DNA of 64,000 bases from Ruoffia tabacinasalis (GCF_005864045.1 NZ_VBSP01000006.1:1-64000), one strand, 5' to 3'; shown: positions 6,957 to 17,991, counted from the stretch's first letter. Notes: generated by a model not told the origin, from the sequence alone. A program made the numbers and translations.

Positions 6957-9290
6957 TTAATTCCCTTCAAAATAATCTTTAATAGCGTCTAACGGCTGAT
7001 AATTTAATAAAGCCTCTGACTTATATTCACTTTCATATTGAATAAATGTCTTTAAATGAGGTAAATCAATTTTATTTTTTGTTGCTTCTTTATTAAACTC
7101 TAACCGACCATTCTTAATTGTAACAAATTCTGCTTCTAAAAACATCAAAAACATTCCTTTTAATTTAACTGGGTGTATATTTAATGCTTTTGTTATGTTT
7201 TCAACTTCTGTTTTGTACATAAATTCTTGCTTGACAAAGATATATTTATACAAATTAACGAACTCTTCTCGAGATGGGATACCTGCCATATATTTCGATT
7301 CCTGAACAAATGATCCTAGATAGACTTTCGACCAAGCTTGTGTATTCACTATCTCATTCAATTGTTGTAATTGAATCGGCGGCTCCATTACAATGAGGTT
7401 ATTATATTGGGCTAAATTAACTTTTGATGCATTCTCATATAATACAACAGCTGCACCGTTCAATTGCTTGGACATATAATCTGCAATCGGCTGATGGGCG
7501 AATAAATATAAAGCTTTATCTATACTTAACAAATCTTTGTGAATCTTGCTTGAGCGGTAATCTAACCACTGAGAGCCATTAACTCCCATATCTTTCACCA
7601 TTAACTGTGGAAGACGGTTCCCGTTCCATTCATTAATATCTAACTCACCAACAACAGATACCACACTGCCGTTCTCTAAGCTTTCAGCTTGCTCTGCTTT
7701 GCCAAAGCCAATGGCTTGTAATTCGACTTTGGTATCCGTTTGGCTTAGGGCAAGTTTAACATGGTTTTTATCTGCTCCAATAAATCTAATTGTGTTAATA
7801 TGAGCATCTTTAACCATAAACTGCGGTTTTGGATTATCCGTACCGAAAGGCCCTAATAAGTTCACTTCATTAATAAAATCAATCGTCATTTCATTCACAC
7901 TTAACGGCATATCAATGACAATTGGCTCAGGTTCGTTTAGTAATTCAGTGTAGTGTTCAAAACTTTTGTGAATGCTTTGTTTAAAGTCTTCCCAATTCTC
8001 TTCATCAATCGTTAACCCTGCTGCTTGACTATGTCCACCGAAGTGAGTCAGGTACTCATTTTGTTTAACGAGTTCTTCGAAGATATTTATCTTAGAGACA
8101 CTTCTTGAACTTCCTTTATATTGCTTTTTCTCTTCTATGTATTGGAAGACAATCGCTGGTCTTTGGTATTTTTTAACCAAACGACTTGCAGCAATCCCCA
8201 AGACTCCGGCAGGCCAATCTTTATCTGCTTCAATAATAATATTTGGAATCGAGTCATATTGACCCATTCGATTTTCAATTTCTCTAGTAATGTTTTCGGT
8301 GATAGATTTTCTTTCACGATTCTTTTCATTCACTATTTCTAATAAAGTTTCTGCTTCAGAAATATCTAATGTTTTCATTAACTCTAAGCCAGGCGTCGGA
8401 TCTCCTAATCGACCAACTGCATTTAAACGTGGACCAATAATAAAGCCAATCGTCTCACTCGTTAAGTTATCTAAATTAACTTTTTCATTTTGTAATAATA
8501 ATTGTAAACCAACGCGCATCGAGTCTTTAATTAGAGTCAATCCACTTAATACAATCGTTCGATTTTCATCCGTTAAAGACACCATATCTGCAACCGTACC
8601 GATTGCTGCCAATTCAACAGCTTCTGTCGGAACTTCACCTAATAATGCACTAACTACTTTCAAAGCGACTCCCGCCCCACTTAATTCTGGGAAAGGATAT
8701 TGACCTGAAGGATGTTTTGGATGAATAATTGAGAATGCATTCGGTAATTCACTTTGCAATTCATGGTGATCGGTAATAATACAATCCACACCTATATCAT
8801 TCATTGCATCCACAGCTTCAAAGCCAGCAACACCGTTATCGACGGTTATGATTAATCGGATATCTAATTCGTTAACCAACTCACTCCAACATGCTTTATT
8901 TGGCCCATAACCGTCTGTTAAGCGGTTTGGTAAATAGTAATGGACGTTGGCTCCAATAGTCTCTAAAGTCTCATACATTACCAATGTGCTAGTAATACCG
9001 TCTGCATCATAATCTCCATAGATTAAGATTGGTTCAAATTCTTCAATCGCTTTTTGAATGCGTTCGATTGTTTTGTCCATCTCAAATAGTAGAAAAGGAT
9101 CATGATAAAGTTGAGGTTTTTGATTTGTTTTCTCAATTAACTCTTCAGAACTTGTGATGCCTCTAATTGAACATAGGCGTAAAAAAGTTGAACTAAATGT
9201 AGATTCATTATTGTCTAAAATACTTTTAGAAGCGTCTCTATTAAACTCTGGTCTGATTTGCCAATCAAACTGTGCCATATTGAACTTCAC
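6957..9290 (-). CDS. recJ: Single-stranded-DNA-specific 5'-3' exonuclease RecJ
   Basis: A 777-residue DHH-superfamily nuclease acting in recombination and mismatch repair. Metal-binding motifs include DYDADGITST near residue 93 and TDHHEL near 174. The DHHA1 block is visible as FGGHSQAAGLT near 415, followed by an OB domain and a Firmicute-type C-terminal extension. The start chosen is GTG at 9290, about 10 nt after a GAGGAAG site that overlaps the lapA stop; an ATG at 9278 is the alternative. It is translated just after lapA in the same operon. Confidence 0.94.
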   Translation of the reverse strand: MKFNMAQFDWQIRPEFNRDASKSILDNNESTFSSTFLRLCSIRGITSSEELIEKTNQKPQLYHDPFLLFEMDKTIERIQKAIEEFEPILIYGDYDADGITSTLVMYETLETIGANVHYYLPNRLTDGYGPNKACWSELVNELDIRLIITVDNGVAGFEAVDAMNDIGVDCIITDHHELQSELPNAFSIIHPKHPSGQYPFPELSGAGVALKVVSALLGEVPTEAVELAAIGTVADMVSLTDENRTIVLSGLTLIKDSMRVGLQLLLQNEKVNLDNLTSETIGFIIGPRLNAVGRLGDPTPGLELMKTLDISEAETLLEIVNEKNRERKSITENITREIENRMGQYDSIPNIIIEADKDWPAGVLGIAASRLVKKYQRPAIVFQYIEEKKQYKGSSRSVSKINIFEELVKQNEYLTHFGGHSQAAGLTIDEENWEDFKQSIHKSFEHYTELLNEPEPIVIDMPLSVNEMTIDFINEVNLLGPFGTDNPKPQFMVKDAHINTIRFIGADKNHVKLALSQTDTKVELQAIGFGKAEQAESLENGSVVSVVGELDINEWNGNRLPQLMVKDMGVNGSQWLDYRSSKIHKDLLSIDKALYLFAHQPIADYMSKQLNGAAVVLYENASKVNLAQYNNLIVMEPPIQLQQLNEIVNTQAWSKVYLGSFVQESKYMAGIPSREEFVNLYKYIFVKQEFMYKTEVENITKALNIHPVKLKGMFLMFLEAEFVTIKNGRLEFNKEATKNKIDLPHLKTFIQYESEYKSEALLNYQPLDAIKDYFEGN

Positions 9291-9295
9291 GAATA

Positions 9296-9706
9296 TTACA
9301 CTTCCTCTGTTGTATCAGTTGCTACATCTTCATTTAATTCTGGTTTTTCTTCTGTTTCTATAGAAATTGTATTACGTGAAACACGCTCTTGTTCTTCGAC
9401 CTTACTGCGTAATTCAGCAATTGTTGCATCTTTTTCAATCGCAGTATTTGAGTGATTATGTTTCTCTTTTGATAATTGTTTTTCTAATTCTTTATTTTTC
9501 TTTCTGTTTGATTGAATCGCAGACATTGATGCAATCATTCCAATGATAACTCCAACCAAAATACTGAATAATACAACTAAGACAAGTGATACTTCAAATT
9601 GAGTGAAAAAGAAATCAATTCCAACAACATTTGTATTTTGTAATGCAAAAACGACTACTAAGATTAGTAACATAATAATCGCAATAACTTTCCATTGTTC
9701 TTTCAT
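9296..9706 (-). CDS. LapA domain membrane protein
   Basis: A 136-residue protein with two membrane helices (about 7-25 and 39-63), the NTNVVGIDFFF motif between them, and a charged coiled-coil C-terminus. This is the LapA (DUF1049) layout, and it commonly sits beside recJ in lactic acid bacteria. The family is named for lipopolysaccharide assembly in Gram-negatives, which cannot apply here, so its role in this organism is unknown. The stop of the upstream SDR gene abuts its start. Confidence 0.8.
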   Translation of the reverse strand: MKEQWKVIAIIMLLILVVVFALQNTNVVGIDFFFTQFEVSLVLVVLFSILVGVIIGMIASMSAIQSNRKKNKELEKQLSKEKHNHSNTAIEKDATIAELRSKVEEQERVSRNTISIETEEKPELNEDVATDTTEEV

Positions 9707-10513
9707 CTAATTATCCTCCTTGAAATTTAACATTTCTCCTGCTAATTTATCTCCAATACTTGGAAACACTTTATATAGTATATCAATAAAATGATAATAA
9801 CGGGGACGATTTAACTCTCTTTTGCGACGTGATGGTTTTAAATGTTTAGTCACATCTTTAGCTAACTTTTGTGGATTTAATGCAAATGCTTTAATACGGT
9901 CATAATATTCTTTAGAATTTGAATCATGATTGAAAAAGTCCGTTTTGACAGGTCCAGGATTAATTGTTGTCACATCAATACCAAACCGCTTTAATTCCAA
10001 TCTTAAACTATTCGCATAGCCTATCACTGCAAACTTCGATGCCGAATAAACACTTGAACTTGGTGTGGCTATTTTACCAGCTATGGAAGAGATGAATAAA
10101 ATATGTCCAGCTGTATTTTTAATAATCATTTCCCTTGCGACCAATTGTGATAGATAAATCATCGCATAAGTATTGATTTTAAAGAGCTGATCAATTTCTT
10201 TAGAAGTGAAATCCACTGCTTTTTTAAATATACCCATACCACTTGAATTGATTAAATAATCTATATGACCAAAGGCATTGATTGTTTCTTCAACGGTTTC
10301 TTCAATTTCTTTAGCCTCAGATAAATCTTTCGCTAACACAAGTGTGTCTATTTCGTATTCTTGCTTCAGTTTGTCTGCCAATTCATTGAGTACTTCTTCT
10401 CTTCGAGATACTAATACAAGATTACCGCCTTTTTTGGCTACTTCAATGGCAATCGCTTTACCGATACCACTTGAAGCGCCCGTAAGTAATACGACTTTGT
10501 TTTTCAGAAACAT
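9707..10513 (-). CDS. Short-chain dehydrogenase/reductase, YqjQ-like
   Basis: A 268-residue classical SDR. The Rossmann nucleotide motif GASSGIGKA is at about residues 12-20 and the active-site YSASK near 155, with the catalytic serine in LFISSIAG. A basic C-terminal tail follows. The gene lies between rnz and lapA-recJ; an SDR next to rnz (yqjQ in B. subtilis) is a conserved arrangement. The substrate is unknown. The start fits a GGATGAG-like site. Confidence 0.87.
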   Translation of the reverse strand: MFLKNKVVLLTGASSGIGKAIAIEVAKKGGNLVLVSRREEVLNELADKLKQEYEIDTLVLAKDLSEAKEIEETVEETINAFGHIDYLINSSGMGIFKKAVDFTSKEIDQLFKINTYAMIYLSQLVAREMIIKNTAGHILFISSIAGKIATPSSSVYSASKFAVIGYANSLRLELKRFGIDVTTINPGPVKTDFFNHDSNSKEYYDRIKAFALNPQKLAKDVTKHLKPSRRKRELNRPRYYHFIDILYKVFPSIGDKLAGEMLNFKEDN

Positions 10514-10529
10514 AATCTCATCCTTTCAA

Positions 10530-11459
10530 TTATATTTCAAATTCATTTAAATCATAAGCAACTTTCGTTTGTTTGAATATTGAGCGCGCATCTTTTTCTA
10601 ATTGTTTCACATCTGCCCCTAAATATCTTGAGCTAATGTGATTTAAATATAATTGCTTAACCTTTGATTGTTTAGCAACTTGTGCTGCTTGTTCAACTGT
10701 AGAATGGAAATAACGATTCGCCATCTTGTTCTCACCTTTTGCATGTGTCCCTTCATGAACAAGGACATCAGCTTCTTCGGCTAATTTCCCGATGTTTGCA
10801 TTGGGTCTCGTATCTCCTATAATTGCAATGACTTTACCTGGTTGGGCTTCCCCGACAAAATCTTTCCCATCAAGTTCAGTACCATCTTCTAAAGTAACTG
10901 TTTCTCCATTTTTTAACTTTCCAAATATCGGTCCGTTCGGAATATTGTATTCTTTAAGTTTTTCAACCAGTAACACACCATCGGATTTCGGTTCTTCAAT
11001 TCTATAACCAAACGACAGAACGTTATGTTGTAGTGGTAAGTATTTAACTTTCCAGCCCTTATTTAATTGAAGCTCGCCACCCTTTGGATCTAATTCAACA
11101 ATATTTACTTTATAAAGTAAATTTGATTTCGAATACTTCAATGAAGCATTAATGTATTGTTCAATCCCAGGAGGTCCGTAGATAGTAATAGGTTGGTTAT
11201 CTCCACCTTGAAACGAACGACTACTTAAAAATCCTGGTAAGCCGAATATATGATCCCCATGCATATGAGTAATAAATATATTTTTGACCTTCCCTGGTTT
11301 TAATGTTGTTTTTAATATTTGATGTTGAGTACCTTCTCCACAATCAAATAGCCAAGTTTCATTCAATTCATTCAATAGTTTTAACACTAAAGAACTTACG
11401 TTACGACTTTTTGATGGAACGCCAGCGCCAGTTCCTAAAAATAATATTTCCATAGTCAC
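10530..11459 (-). CDS. rnz: Ribonuclease Z, tRNA 3'-end processing
   Basis: A 309-residue metallo-beta-lactamase-fold endonuclease that trims tRNA precursors at the 3' end. The zinc motif THMHGDHIFGLPG lies near residue 65, with further ligands in IIGDTR and HEGTHA, and the C-terminal NHISSRY. Length is typical of the short bacterial form. It is the first gene of the rnz-SDR-lapA-recJ-apt operon; the OatA-like terminator lies about 75 nt upstream. Confidence 0.95.
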   Translation of the reverse strand: MTMEILFLGTGAGVPSKSRNVSSLVLKLLNELNETWLFDCGEGTQHQILKTTLKPGKVKNIFITHMHGDHIFGLPGFLSSRSFQGGDNQPITIYGPPGIEQYINASLKYSKSNLLYKVNIVELDPKGGELQLNKGWKVKYLPLQHNVLSFGYRIEEPKSDGVLLVEKLKEYNIPNGPIFGKLKNGETVTLEDGTELDGKDFVGEAQPGKVIAIIGDTRPNANIGKLAEEADVLVHEGTHAKGENKMANRYFHSTVEQAAQVAKQSKVKQLYLNHISSRYLGADVKQLEKDARSIFKQTKVAYDLNEFEI

Positions 11460-11530
11460 TACCTTTCATTAATACATTATATTTTACTACAATTTTTTGA
11501 GAATTTCTTTACATTTATCTTATTAAGCAT

Positions 11531-11569
11531 AAAAAGAGTGTTAGTGAGTTAATCTCCCCACCAACACTC
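11531..11569 (-). terminator. Intrinsic terminator after the acyltransferase gene
   Basis: Stem GAGTGTTGGTG.. / ..CTCACTAACACTC on the minus strand followed by TTTTT. It ends the glyQ-glyS-obg-acyltransferase transcript. The stem resembles the one at 182-211. Confidence 0.8.
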
Positions 11570-11587
11570 CTCAATTAACTAATACAT

Positions 11588-13435
11588 TTATCTTTGACGA
11601 TATATTTCTTTAGCAATAAAGACTGATAATTCATGTGCTCCTTCTTCAGTTGGATGCGCACCGTCTTCTCTTTGCCAACCAGTTTGGTCATTTGAATAAC
11701 TTGCCCAATCAATAATATGAACATTACCATATCGCTGAGCTGCTGCTAATAACTGTTGATTAGCGTCAGTTACCCATGAACGTTTTGTGTCTGATGTAAC
11801 AAAGAAAACATCATGTTCTGGTCCAATCGCTTCAATATAGTCATTAATTTGACCTGCAGTAAAGGTTCCGTTTGATCCCATCATTGTAACAACGGTTGGC
11901 TTCAATAGTCCACTTTGATCTAAACTATTCACTACCGACACACTATTATACAGTTGACGTCCGACTTCACCATTAATGACCGCTTTCGGGAAGACATTTT
12001 GAATTTGTTTTGTAGATGCTAATAAAGTAGAGTCCCCTACAAAGGTAATATCTAAGCCATTGGCATAAAGCATTTCTTGTTGGCCTAAGCCTTCAATATT
12101 GTTAACTACTTTCACATTTTCAGTATCTTCCGTCTGGGTATCTTCGGCTATTTGGGAGTTCGTTTCAATAATCGTTTGTAATTCTTCTGCCGTTTGAGCT
12201 CTTTCCTCAGGTGCAGCAAAAATTCCAATCGTACCAATAACGAAAATCACAATATAGGTACCTGTAATCACTTTAACATTTAAAAGAGTCCCTTTATGAG
12301 ATCTTAAATATTTTAATTGGTGACGTGTTTTCTTAATATTAAAGTCTTGTCCTAGAGGTAAACTAATATTTACTTGCTCAAATAATCTGTAACTAATTTC
12401 TGCAAGTAGCGCGATAATTAAAAATTGAATCGTATAGTTTGCCCACGATGGTAAACCTAAATTTTGCATCATATTAGGTATAATTAAATAAACAGGATAA
12501 AACCATAAATAATAAGAATAACTACGTTTACCAATAAAGGTAAACAGGCGGAAACTTAAAATCTTGTTCCAAATCGTGCTTGGGTGAATTGAAACTAGGA
12601 TAAATAATGCACTTAAAAGTGTGAATAAACTCATCCCAAAGCGGTAAGCAAAAGGTTGTGTTCCGTACATAAATTTACACATAAAGAACATCAAGACCAT
12701 AATTAACGTTCCGATACCATTAAATATCCAATTAATTTTACCCTTAATTGGCTTCGCAGTAAGATTCATTGGTAGTATTAAACCGATAACCCCACCCGCC
12801 GTATATGAAAATGCACGAGTAAACACACTATAATAAATACGTGTAGGATCTTCACCGTCTTTATATAAATACCCCATTAAAAATGCCGATACAACAGTAA
12901 CGATGAGTAACATATTCACTGTTGTTGTTTGTTTCTTATGCCAAGAATAAAACAGCAATATTAGTACTGGTGTAAGCAATATTAACTGCCCTAAAATTCC
13001 GACATACCATAAGTGCGTGAAGGCACTTGGGTTTGCAGCCTGAACGAAATAAGACTGTTCATTCAAGATTTGATAATAGTTGTTAAAGAAAGCAAGTCCT
13101 GATAAAGCCATATTTCTAAGGTTAAATAAAGACCCTCTTGAAAATAACAAGATAAAAGAACTTGCTGTTATAATCATGGCTAACATTGGGAAAAACAATC
13201 GACTTAACCTTTTTTTATAAAAGGTTAAGTAATTTATTTTAATTCCTTTTTGACTAGCACTAACAAAGTGTCTAAAGTTAAAAAAACCAGCGATTAACAA
13301 GAACATATTTACCGCTAAAAATCCACCGGGTAAAATATGCTGGAAAAAATAATACACAATAATTGTGATAATTGATAGCCCTTTAAGACCATCAAAGATA
13401 TCTAATCTTTTTTTGGACTTAGTTTCTTGTGACAT
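11588..13435 (-). CDS. Acyltransferase-3/SGNH protein, OatA-like peptidoglycan O-acetyltransferase
   Basis: A 615-residue two-part protein. The N-terminal acyltransferase-3 domain has about ten membrane helices (residues about 15-405) starting with DIFDGLKGLSII. After an extracytoplasmic linker comes an SGNH-hydrolase domain with serine in FVGDSTLLAS near 465, the MGSNGTF block, and catalytic DGAHP near 591. This is the OatA/OafA layout: acetyl groups cross the membrane and are placed on muramic acid, giving lysozyme resistance. It sits 8 nt after obg in the glyQS operon. Another polymer as acceptor cannot be excluded. Confidence 0.85.
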   Translation of the reverse strand: MSQETKSKKRLDIFDGLKGLSIITIIVYYFFQHILPGGFLAVNMFLLIAGFFNFRHFVSASQKGIKINYLTFYKKRLSRLFFPMLAMIITASSFILLFSRGSLFNLRNMALSGLAFFNNYYQILNEQSYFVQAANPSAFTHLWYVGILGQLILLTPVLILLFYSWHKKQTTTVNMLLIVTVVSAFLMGYLYKDGEDPTRIYYSVFTRAFSYTAGGVIGLILPMNLTAKPIKGKINWIFNGIGTLIMVLMFFMCKFMYGTQPFAYRFGMSLFTLLSALFILVSIHPSTIWNKILSFRLFTFIGKRSYSYYLWFYPVYLIIPNMMQNLGLPSWANYTIQFLIIALLAEISYRLFEQVNISLPLGQDFNIKKTRHQLKYLRSHKGTLLNVKVITGTYIVIFVIGTIGIFAAPEERAQTAEELQTIIETNSQIAEDTQTEDTENVKVVNNIEGLGQQEMLYANGLDITFVGDSTLLASTKQIQNVFPKAVINGEVGRQLYNSVSVVNSLDQSGLLKPTVVTMMGSNGTFTAGQINDYIEAIGPEHDVFFVTSDTKRSWVTDANQQLLAAAQRYGNVHIIDWASYSNDQTGWQREDGAHPTEEGAHELSVFIAKEIYRQR

Positions 13436-13443
13436 GCTATCAC

Positions 13444-14754
13444 CTAATCCATAAACTCAAACTGGAATGTTGATAACTCAACAATATCTCCTGTTTGAGC
13501 TCCAATATCACGAAGAGCTTGATCAATTCCCATACCACGCATTTGTCTTTGGAAACGAGCAATACTTTCATCATGTGCCATATTCGTCATCGCAAATAAT
13601 TTTTCGATTTGAGCACCCGTAATACGGTAGAAGCCTTCTTCGACTTGTTCGACTTCGAAAGGCGCTTCTTCTTGCTCTAAAGTATAATAAGCTTCTTCGA
13701 CTTCAACTTCTTCTTCAAGTGGAATAAATTCTTCGTTTTGAACAAGTGAAGCTGTTTTCTTGATTAGCTGATCTACACCTTTATTTTGCCATGAGCTAAT
13801 CGGGAAAATTTCTGGAACTTCTAATTCACGTTCGCCGTAATAAGCATTTAATTTTTCTTCAAAAATTTCAAGATTTTCCTCAGAGATTGCTTCGTCCATT
13901 TTGTTAGCGACAATCAACATTGGTCTCAGTAATAATCTCTCGTTGTATGCTTCTAATTCATCCATAATGTCAGTGAAATCAACAAAAGGATTGCGACCAT
14001 GTACTGCTCCCATATCGATGACATGTAACATAATTTTTGTTCTTTCAATGTGGCGTAAGAATTGAATTCCTAATCCAACACCTTCAGAAGCTCCTTCAAT
14101 TAAACCTGGCATATCTGCGACAACAAACTCTTGTTGGTTTGCTAGTTGTACAACACCTAAGTTCGGAACTAATGTTGTAAATTGATAGTCAGCTATTTTT
14201 GGTTTTGCATTACTAATTAACGAAAGTAATGTTGATTTACCCACACTTGGGTACCCGATTAAGGCAACATCTGCAAGAACTTTTAGTTCAAGTTCTAATT
14301 CTAATTCTTCTCCGGGTTCGCCATTTTCTGCAATCGAAGGTGCTGGATTTTTATGCGTTGCAAAACGAATGTTACCACGACCCCCACGTCCTCCTTTAGC
14401 AACAGTGAATTTTTGACCATTATCAACTAAATCGGCCATGAACTGACCTGTGGCAGCTTCACGAACAATCGTTCCAGGTGGAACTTTAATAATTAAATCT
14501 TCTGCTCCGGCACCGTATTTACTTTTACTCATTCCATTTTCGCCATTTTTGGCTTTAAAATGACGGTTATAACGGAAATCCATTAAGGTTCTTAATCCTT
14601 CATCTACGATGAAGATAACATCTCCACCTTGACCTCCATCTCCGCCGGCTGGTCCACCATCTGGAACGTATTTCTCTCTACGGAAAGCGACCATTCCATC
14701 GCCACCCTTGCCTGCTTTGACTTCTACTTTAGCATGATCTAAAAATGTTGACAT
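13444..14754 (-). CDS. obg: Obg/CgtA GTPase
   Basis: A 436-residue essential GTPase of 50S ribosome assembly and stress signalling. The glycine-rich Obg fold covers residues 1-158, the G domain follows with GYPSVGKST near 169 and NKMD near 285, and the OCT domain closes the protein (about 355-436), as in other Firmicutes. The ATG has a GGAGTG site. The gene lies 34 nt after glyS and directly before the acyltransferase. Confidence 0.95.
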   Translation of the reverse strand: MSTFLDHAKVEVKAGKGGDGMVAFRREKYVPDGGPAGGDGGQGGDVIFIVDEGLRTLMDFRYNRHFKAKNGENGMSKSKYGAGAEDLIIKVPPGTIVREAATGQFMADLVDNGQKFTVAKGGRGGRGNIRFATHKNPAPSIAENGEPGEELELELELKVLADVALIGYPSVGKSTLLSLISNAKPKIADYQFTTLVPNLGVVQLANQQEFVVADMPGLIEGASEGVGLGIQFLRHIERTKIMLHVIDMGAVHGRNPFVDFTDIMDELEAYNERLLLRPMLIVANKMDEAISEENLEIFEEKLNAYYGERELEVPEIFPISSWQNKGVDQLIKKTASLVQNEEFIPLEEEVEVEEAYYTLEQEEAPFEVEQVEEGFYRITGAQIEKLFAMTNMAHDESIARFQRQMRGMGIDQALRDIGAQTGDIVELSTFQFEFMD

Positions 14755-14788
14755 TTGACATCACTCCTTTCTTTCTATGTATAATTTT

Positions 14789-16834
14789 CTAAAACTTACT
14801 GTTTAACTCTCTTGGATCAATGAATTTCAATACTTTATCCGTAATAAATTTCATTGTTTTCAGTCTGTTTTCTCTTATTGCTTCATTATCGTCATTAACC
14901 ATATTGTTGTTGAAGTAATCGGCAATTGGATCAGACAATTTAACGAACATATCTAATTCTTTTTCTCGGTTCGTAGAGAAATCTGATTTTAACATATCGA
15001 ATAATTTTTGCTCTGATTCTGTTTGAGCTTTCGTTTCTTCGAATAAGCCATCTGAATTTTCTTTAACGCCTAAATTCACCACACGTGTTAAAGATTCAAC
15101 TAAATTACGATACTCTTCTGGAGAGTCATTCTTAAGTTTTTGAATGCCTCTAGCAAAATTAACACCTGTATACACATTCGCATGACGTCCATTAAGCTCT
15201 GCTTGAATGATATCATAATCAATCGCTTCTTTCTCAAGAAATTGTTGAATACGTAATTTAATAAAATCAATAAATGAGTCAATTAAATCTTCCTCGGTAA
15301 CATCCATATCTTTAATCACAACTTTAACAAATTCATGCATGTCAAAGTTCCAATCATATTTCTCACTAATTTCTACCATTCCCATCGCTTGACGGCGAAG
15401 TGCATATGGATCGTTTGATCCTGTTGGGATTAATCCGATGTTAAAGTAGTTTAATAGTGTATCAAATTTATCAGCAAAAGCAAGCATTGCTCCGGATAAA
15501 GTTTCAGGTAATTCTCCACCACTGCTTGTTGGCATGTATTGTTGGCTAATTGTATGAGCAATCTCATCTGAAAGACCAAATTTCTTCGCGTAAATTTCGC
15601 CCATCTGACCTTGTAACTCATCAAATTCGTTTACTACTTGGGTCATTAAATCAAATTTGTAAATTTTACTTGCTTCACTTGCAATGGCACCCGCTTCAGG
15701 TTCATTGATCGTTTCAGCTAATTTTTGAATGATGAGTTCCACACGTTTTTGTTTATCAGCTAATGTACCTAGTTTGAAATGTTCTTTAACTGATTCTAAC
15801 TTCTCTGTAAAGAAAGCTAAATCATGTGTCATATCTTCATGATAGAAGAATAAAGCATCTTCTAAACGAGCTTTCAACACTTTTTTATTTCCTTTGATAA
15901 CATTTTCAATGTGATTGGCGTCACCATTACGAACTGAGATGAAATAAGGTAACAGCTTATCAGTTCCTTGATCTAAAGCGTAGAAATATCTTTGATGGTC
16001 TCTCATCGCAGTGATTAAAACAATTTGTGGAATTTCTAAATATTCATCTTCAAATTGTCCAAAGAAAGCTGTTGGCCACTCAACTAAAGCCGTTACTTCA
16101 TCTAATAAATCTTCTGTCATTGGGACATTCCAATTGTTATCTGAAGCGATTTGTTCAATTTGTTTGATAATAATATCTTTTCTTTCATTTGTATCAACAA
16201 TTACAAATTCATCTCTTAGTTTTTCTACATAAGTATCAGGAGACGTAATTTCTGTCTTGCCACCTAGGAAACGGTGACCTATTGATGTATTACTTGCTTC
16301 GATATTAATAAAGCTAAATGGTACGACTTCATCATCTAGTAATGACACAATCCAGTGTATTGGACGGATAAAGCTTTTATGGAATGAATTCCAAGTCATA
16401 CTAACTGGGAATGTCATCGCGTTTAATACATCAGCCATATTCGCTAATACCTCTTTAGCTGATAAGCCTTCTGTATGTTTATTAACGAAGATATAGTCTT
16501 CATCTTTAATTTGTTCAACAAAAATGTCGTCGACAGTTAATTTTTGTCCGCGAACAAAACCTTGTGCTGCCTTACTCCATGCACCTGTGTCGTCTTGAGC
16601 AATGCGTAATGCAGGTCCTTTAACTTTCTCAGACACGTCTTCTTGACGTTCCGCAATTCCTTTAACAATCACAGCTAAGCGTCTTGGTGTTGAATAAGCA
16701 ACTGCATCATCATAAGTTAATCGGTTATCAGCTAAAAACTGCTCGACTTTATCTTTTAATTGGTCGCTTAATTCAGTTAAAAAACGAGCAGGTATTTCTT
16801 CCATACCAACTTCTAATAAATAATCTTTTGTCAT
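14789..16834 (-). CDS. glyS: Glycyl-tRNA synthetase beta subunit
   Basis: A 681-residue beta subunit of the alpha2-beta2 GlyRS. The start MTKDYLLEVGMEEIPARF is diagnostic, and the internal HD-like region (LPETLSGAMLAFADKFDTL) and C-terminal anticodon-binding region with GVNFARGIQKL are present. It pairs with GlyQ to charge tRNA-Gly. It begins 13 nt after glyQ and is under the same T-box. Confidence 0.96.
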   Translation of the reverse strand: MTKDYLLEVGMEEIPARFLTELSDQLKDKVEQFLADNRLTYDDAVAYSTPRRLAVIVKGIAERQEDVSEKVKGPALRIAQDDTGAWSKAAQGFVRGQKLTVDDIFVEQIKDEDYIFVNKHTEGLSAKEVLANMADVLNAMTFPVSMTWNSFHKSFIRPIHWIVSLLDDEVVPFSFINIEASNTSIGHRFLGGKTEITSPDTYVEKLRDEFVIVDTNERKDIIIKQIEQIASDNNWNVPMTEDLLDEVTALVEWPTAFFGQFEDEYLEIPQIVLITAMRDHQRYFYALDQGTDKLLPYFISVRNGDANHIENVIKGNKKVLKARLEDALFFYHEDMTHDLAFFTEKLESVKEHFKLGTLADKQKRVELIIQKLAETINEPEAGAIASEASKIYKFDLMTQVVNEFDELQGQMGEIYAKKFGLSDEIAHTISQQYMPTSSGGELPETLSGAMLAFADKFDTLLNYFNIGLIPTGSNDPYALRRQAMGMVEISEKYDWNFDMHEFVKVVIKDMDVTEEDLIDSFIDFIKLRIQQFLEKEAIDYDIIQAELNGRHANVYTGVNFARGIQKLKNDSPEEYRNLVESLTRVVNLGVKENSDGLFEETKAQTESEQKLFDMLKSDFSTNREKELDMFVKLSDPIADYFNNNMVNDDNEAIRENRLKTMKFITDKVLKFIDPRELNSKF

Positions 16835-16847
16835 TTCAATTGCTCCT

Positions 16848-17732
16848 TTACGCTTTGTCTTTGTTTAATAATGGGAAGCCAAGCTCTTCACGCTCATTGA
16901 CAAATGCTTGTGCAACAGAGCGAGCCATTTTTCTAATTCTACCTAAGTACCCAGCACGGTCTGACTGAGAGATCACTCCACGTGCATCAAGTAAATTGAA
17001 TGTGTGCGAACATTTTAAGATGTAATCATAAGCTGGATGTGACAGTCCATTATCAATTAAATTCATTGCTTCTTTTTCAAAGGCATTAAATTGTGTGAAA
17101 AGCATTTCTGTATTACTTAAATCGAATGAGTAAGTCGAATGTTCACGTTCGGGTTGTTTAAATATTTCGCCGTATTTCACTCCCGGAGCCCATTCTAAAT
17201 CATAAACATTATCTACATCTAGAATATACATTGCTAAACGCTCTAAACCATAGGTTAATTCACTAGTTACTGGATCTACTTTTAAGCCACCTACTTGTTG
17301 GAAGTAAGTAAATTGTGTAATTTCCATTCCATCAATCCATACTTCCCAACCTAATCCTGCACAGCCTAATGATGGGTTTTCCCAGTTATCTTCAACAAAA
17401 CGAATGTCATGTGCAAGTGGATCAATTCCTAAAGCAACTAAACTATCTAAGTATAATTCTTGAATATTTGTTGGAGATGGTTTCATCACAACTTGAAATT
17501 GGTGATGTTGATATAAACGGTTTGGGTTTTCACCATAACGACCATCTGCTGGACGTCTTGATGGTTCAACATACGCTGCATTCCAAGGCTCAGGTCCGAT
17601 CGCACGCAAGAATGTATACGGGCTCATTGTTCCTGCCCCTTTTTCAGTGTCATAACTTTGTAAAATTAAACACCCTTGTTCTGCCCAAAATTGTTGTAAT
17701 GTTAATATCATTTCTTGAATTGTCTTTGCCAT
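16848..17732 (-). CDS. glyQ: Glycyl-tRNA synthetase alpha subunit
   Basis: A 294-residue catalytic class II alpha subunit. The N-terminus contains [17 protein letters not shown] and the class II motifs [10 protein letters not shown] and GLERLAMY. Length and start match the family. The gene follows a glycine T-box terminator by about 30 nt, so it is made when uncharged tRNA-Gly accumulates. Confidence 0.96.
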   Translation of the reverse strand: MAKTIQEMILTLQQFWAEQGCLILQSYDTEKGAGTMSPYTFLRAIGPEPWNAAYVEPSRRPADGRYGENPNRLYQHHQFQVVMKPSPTNIQELYLDSLVALGIDPLAHDIRFVEDNWENPSLGCAGLGWEVWIDGMEITQFTYFQQVGGLKVDPVTSELTYGLERLAMYILDVDNVYDLEWAPGVKYGEIFKQPEREHSTYSFDLSNTEMLFTQFNAFEKEAMNLIDNGLSHPAYDYILKCSHTFNLLDARGVISQSDRAGYLGRIRKMARSVAQAFVNEREELGFPLLNKDKA

Positions 17733-17756
17733 TGATAATTCCTCTTTTCTGTAAAA

Positions 17757-17991
17757 TAAAAAAACTGCCCCTATGATTAGATAAAAATCTAAATCATAGG
17801 GACGAAGTAAATTCGCGGTTCCACCCTAATTCAAGCGTTAACTTGCACTTATGTCAAACGATTCAATTAAAAAACACTTTTAAGGTTGCCTTCGATTTGG
17901 TCTAGCTTTCACTCTCCTAGACTCGCTTTACTATCTTATTTATTCACCTTAATACATAAAACATCATACTACAATTCACTCAAATTCTCAA
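17757..17991 (-). promoter_or_regulatory. Glycine T-box riboswitch and promoter of glyQS
   Basis: The minus strand shows a promoter, TTGAGA (17986-17991), 17 nt, TATGAT (17963-17968), inside the 3' end of recO. Stem I carries a GGC specifier (17888-17890, in AAGGCAACC), coding glycine. The T-box core AGGGTGGAACCGCG is at 17814-17827. The terminator CCCTATGATTTAGAT / ATCTAATCATAGGGG with a T8 tract is at about 17758-17803. Uncharged tRNA-Gly should favour read-through. Confidence 0.93.

Noticed and set aside
8290-8703. 137-codon ORF antisense to recJ
   Set aside because: Shadow of a highly conserved coding frame; no start signals of its own.
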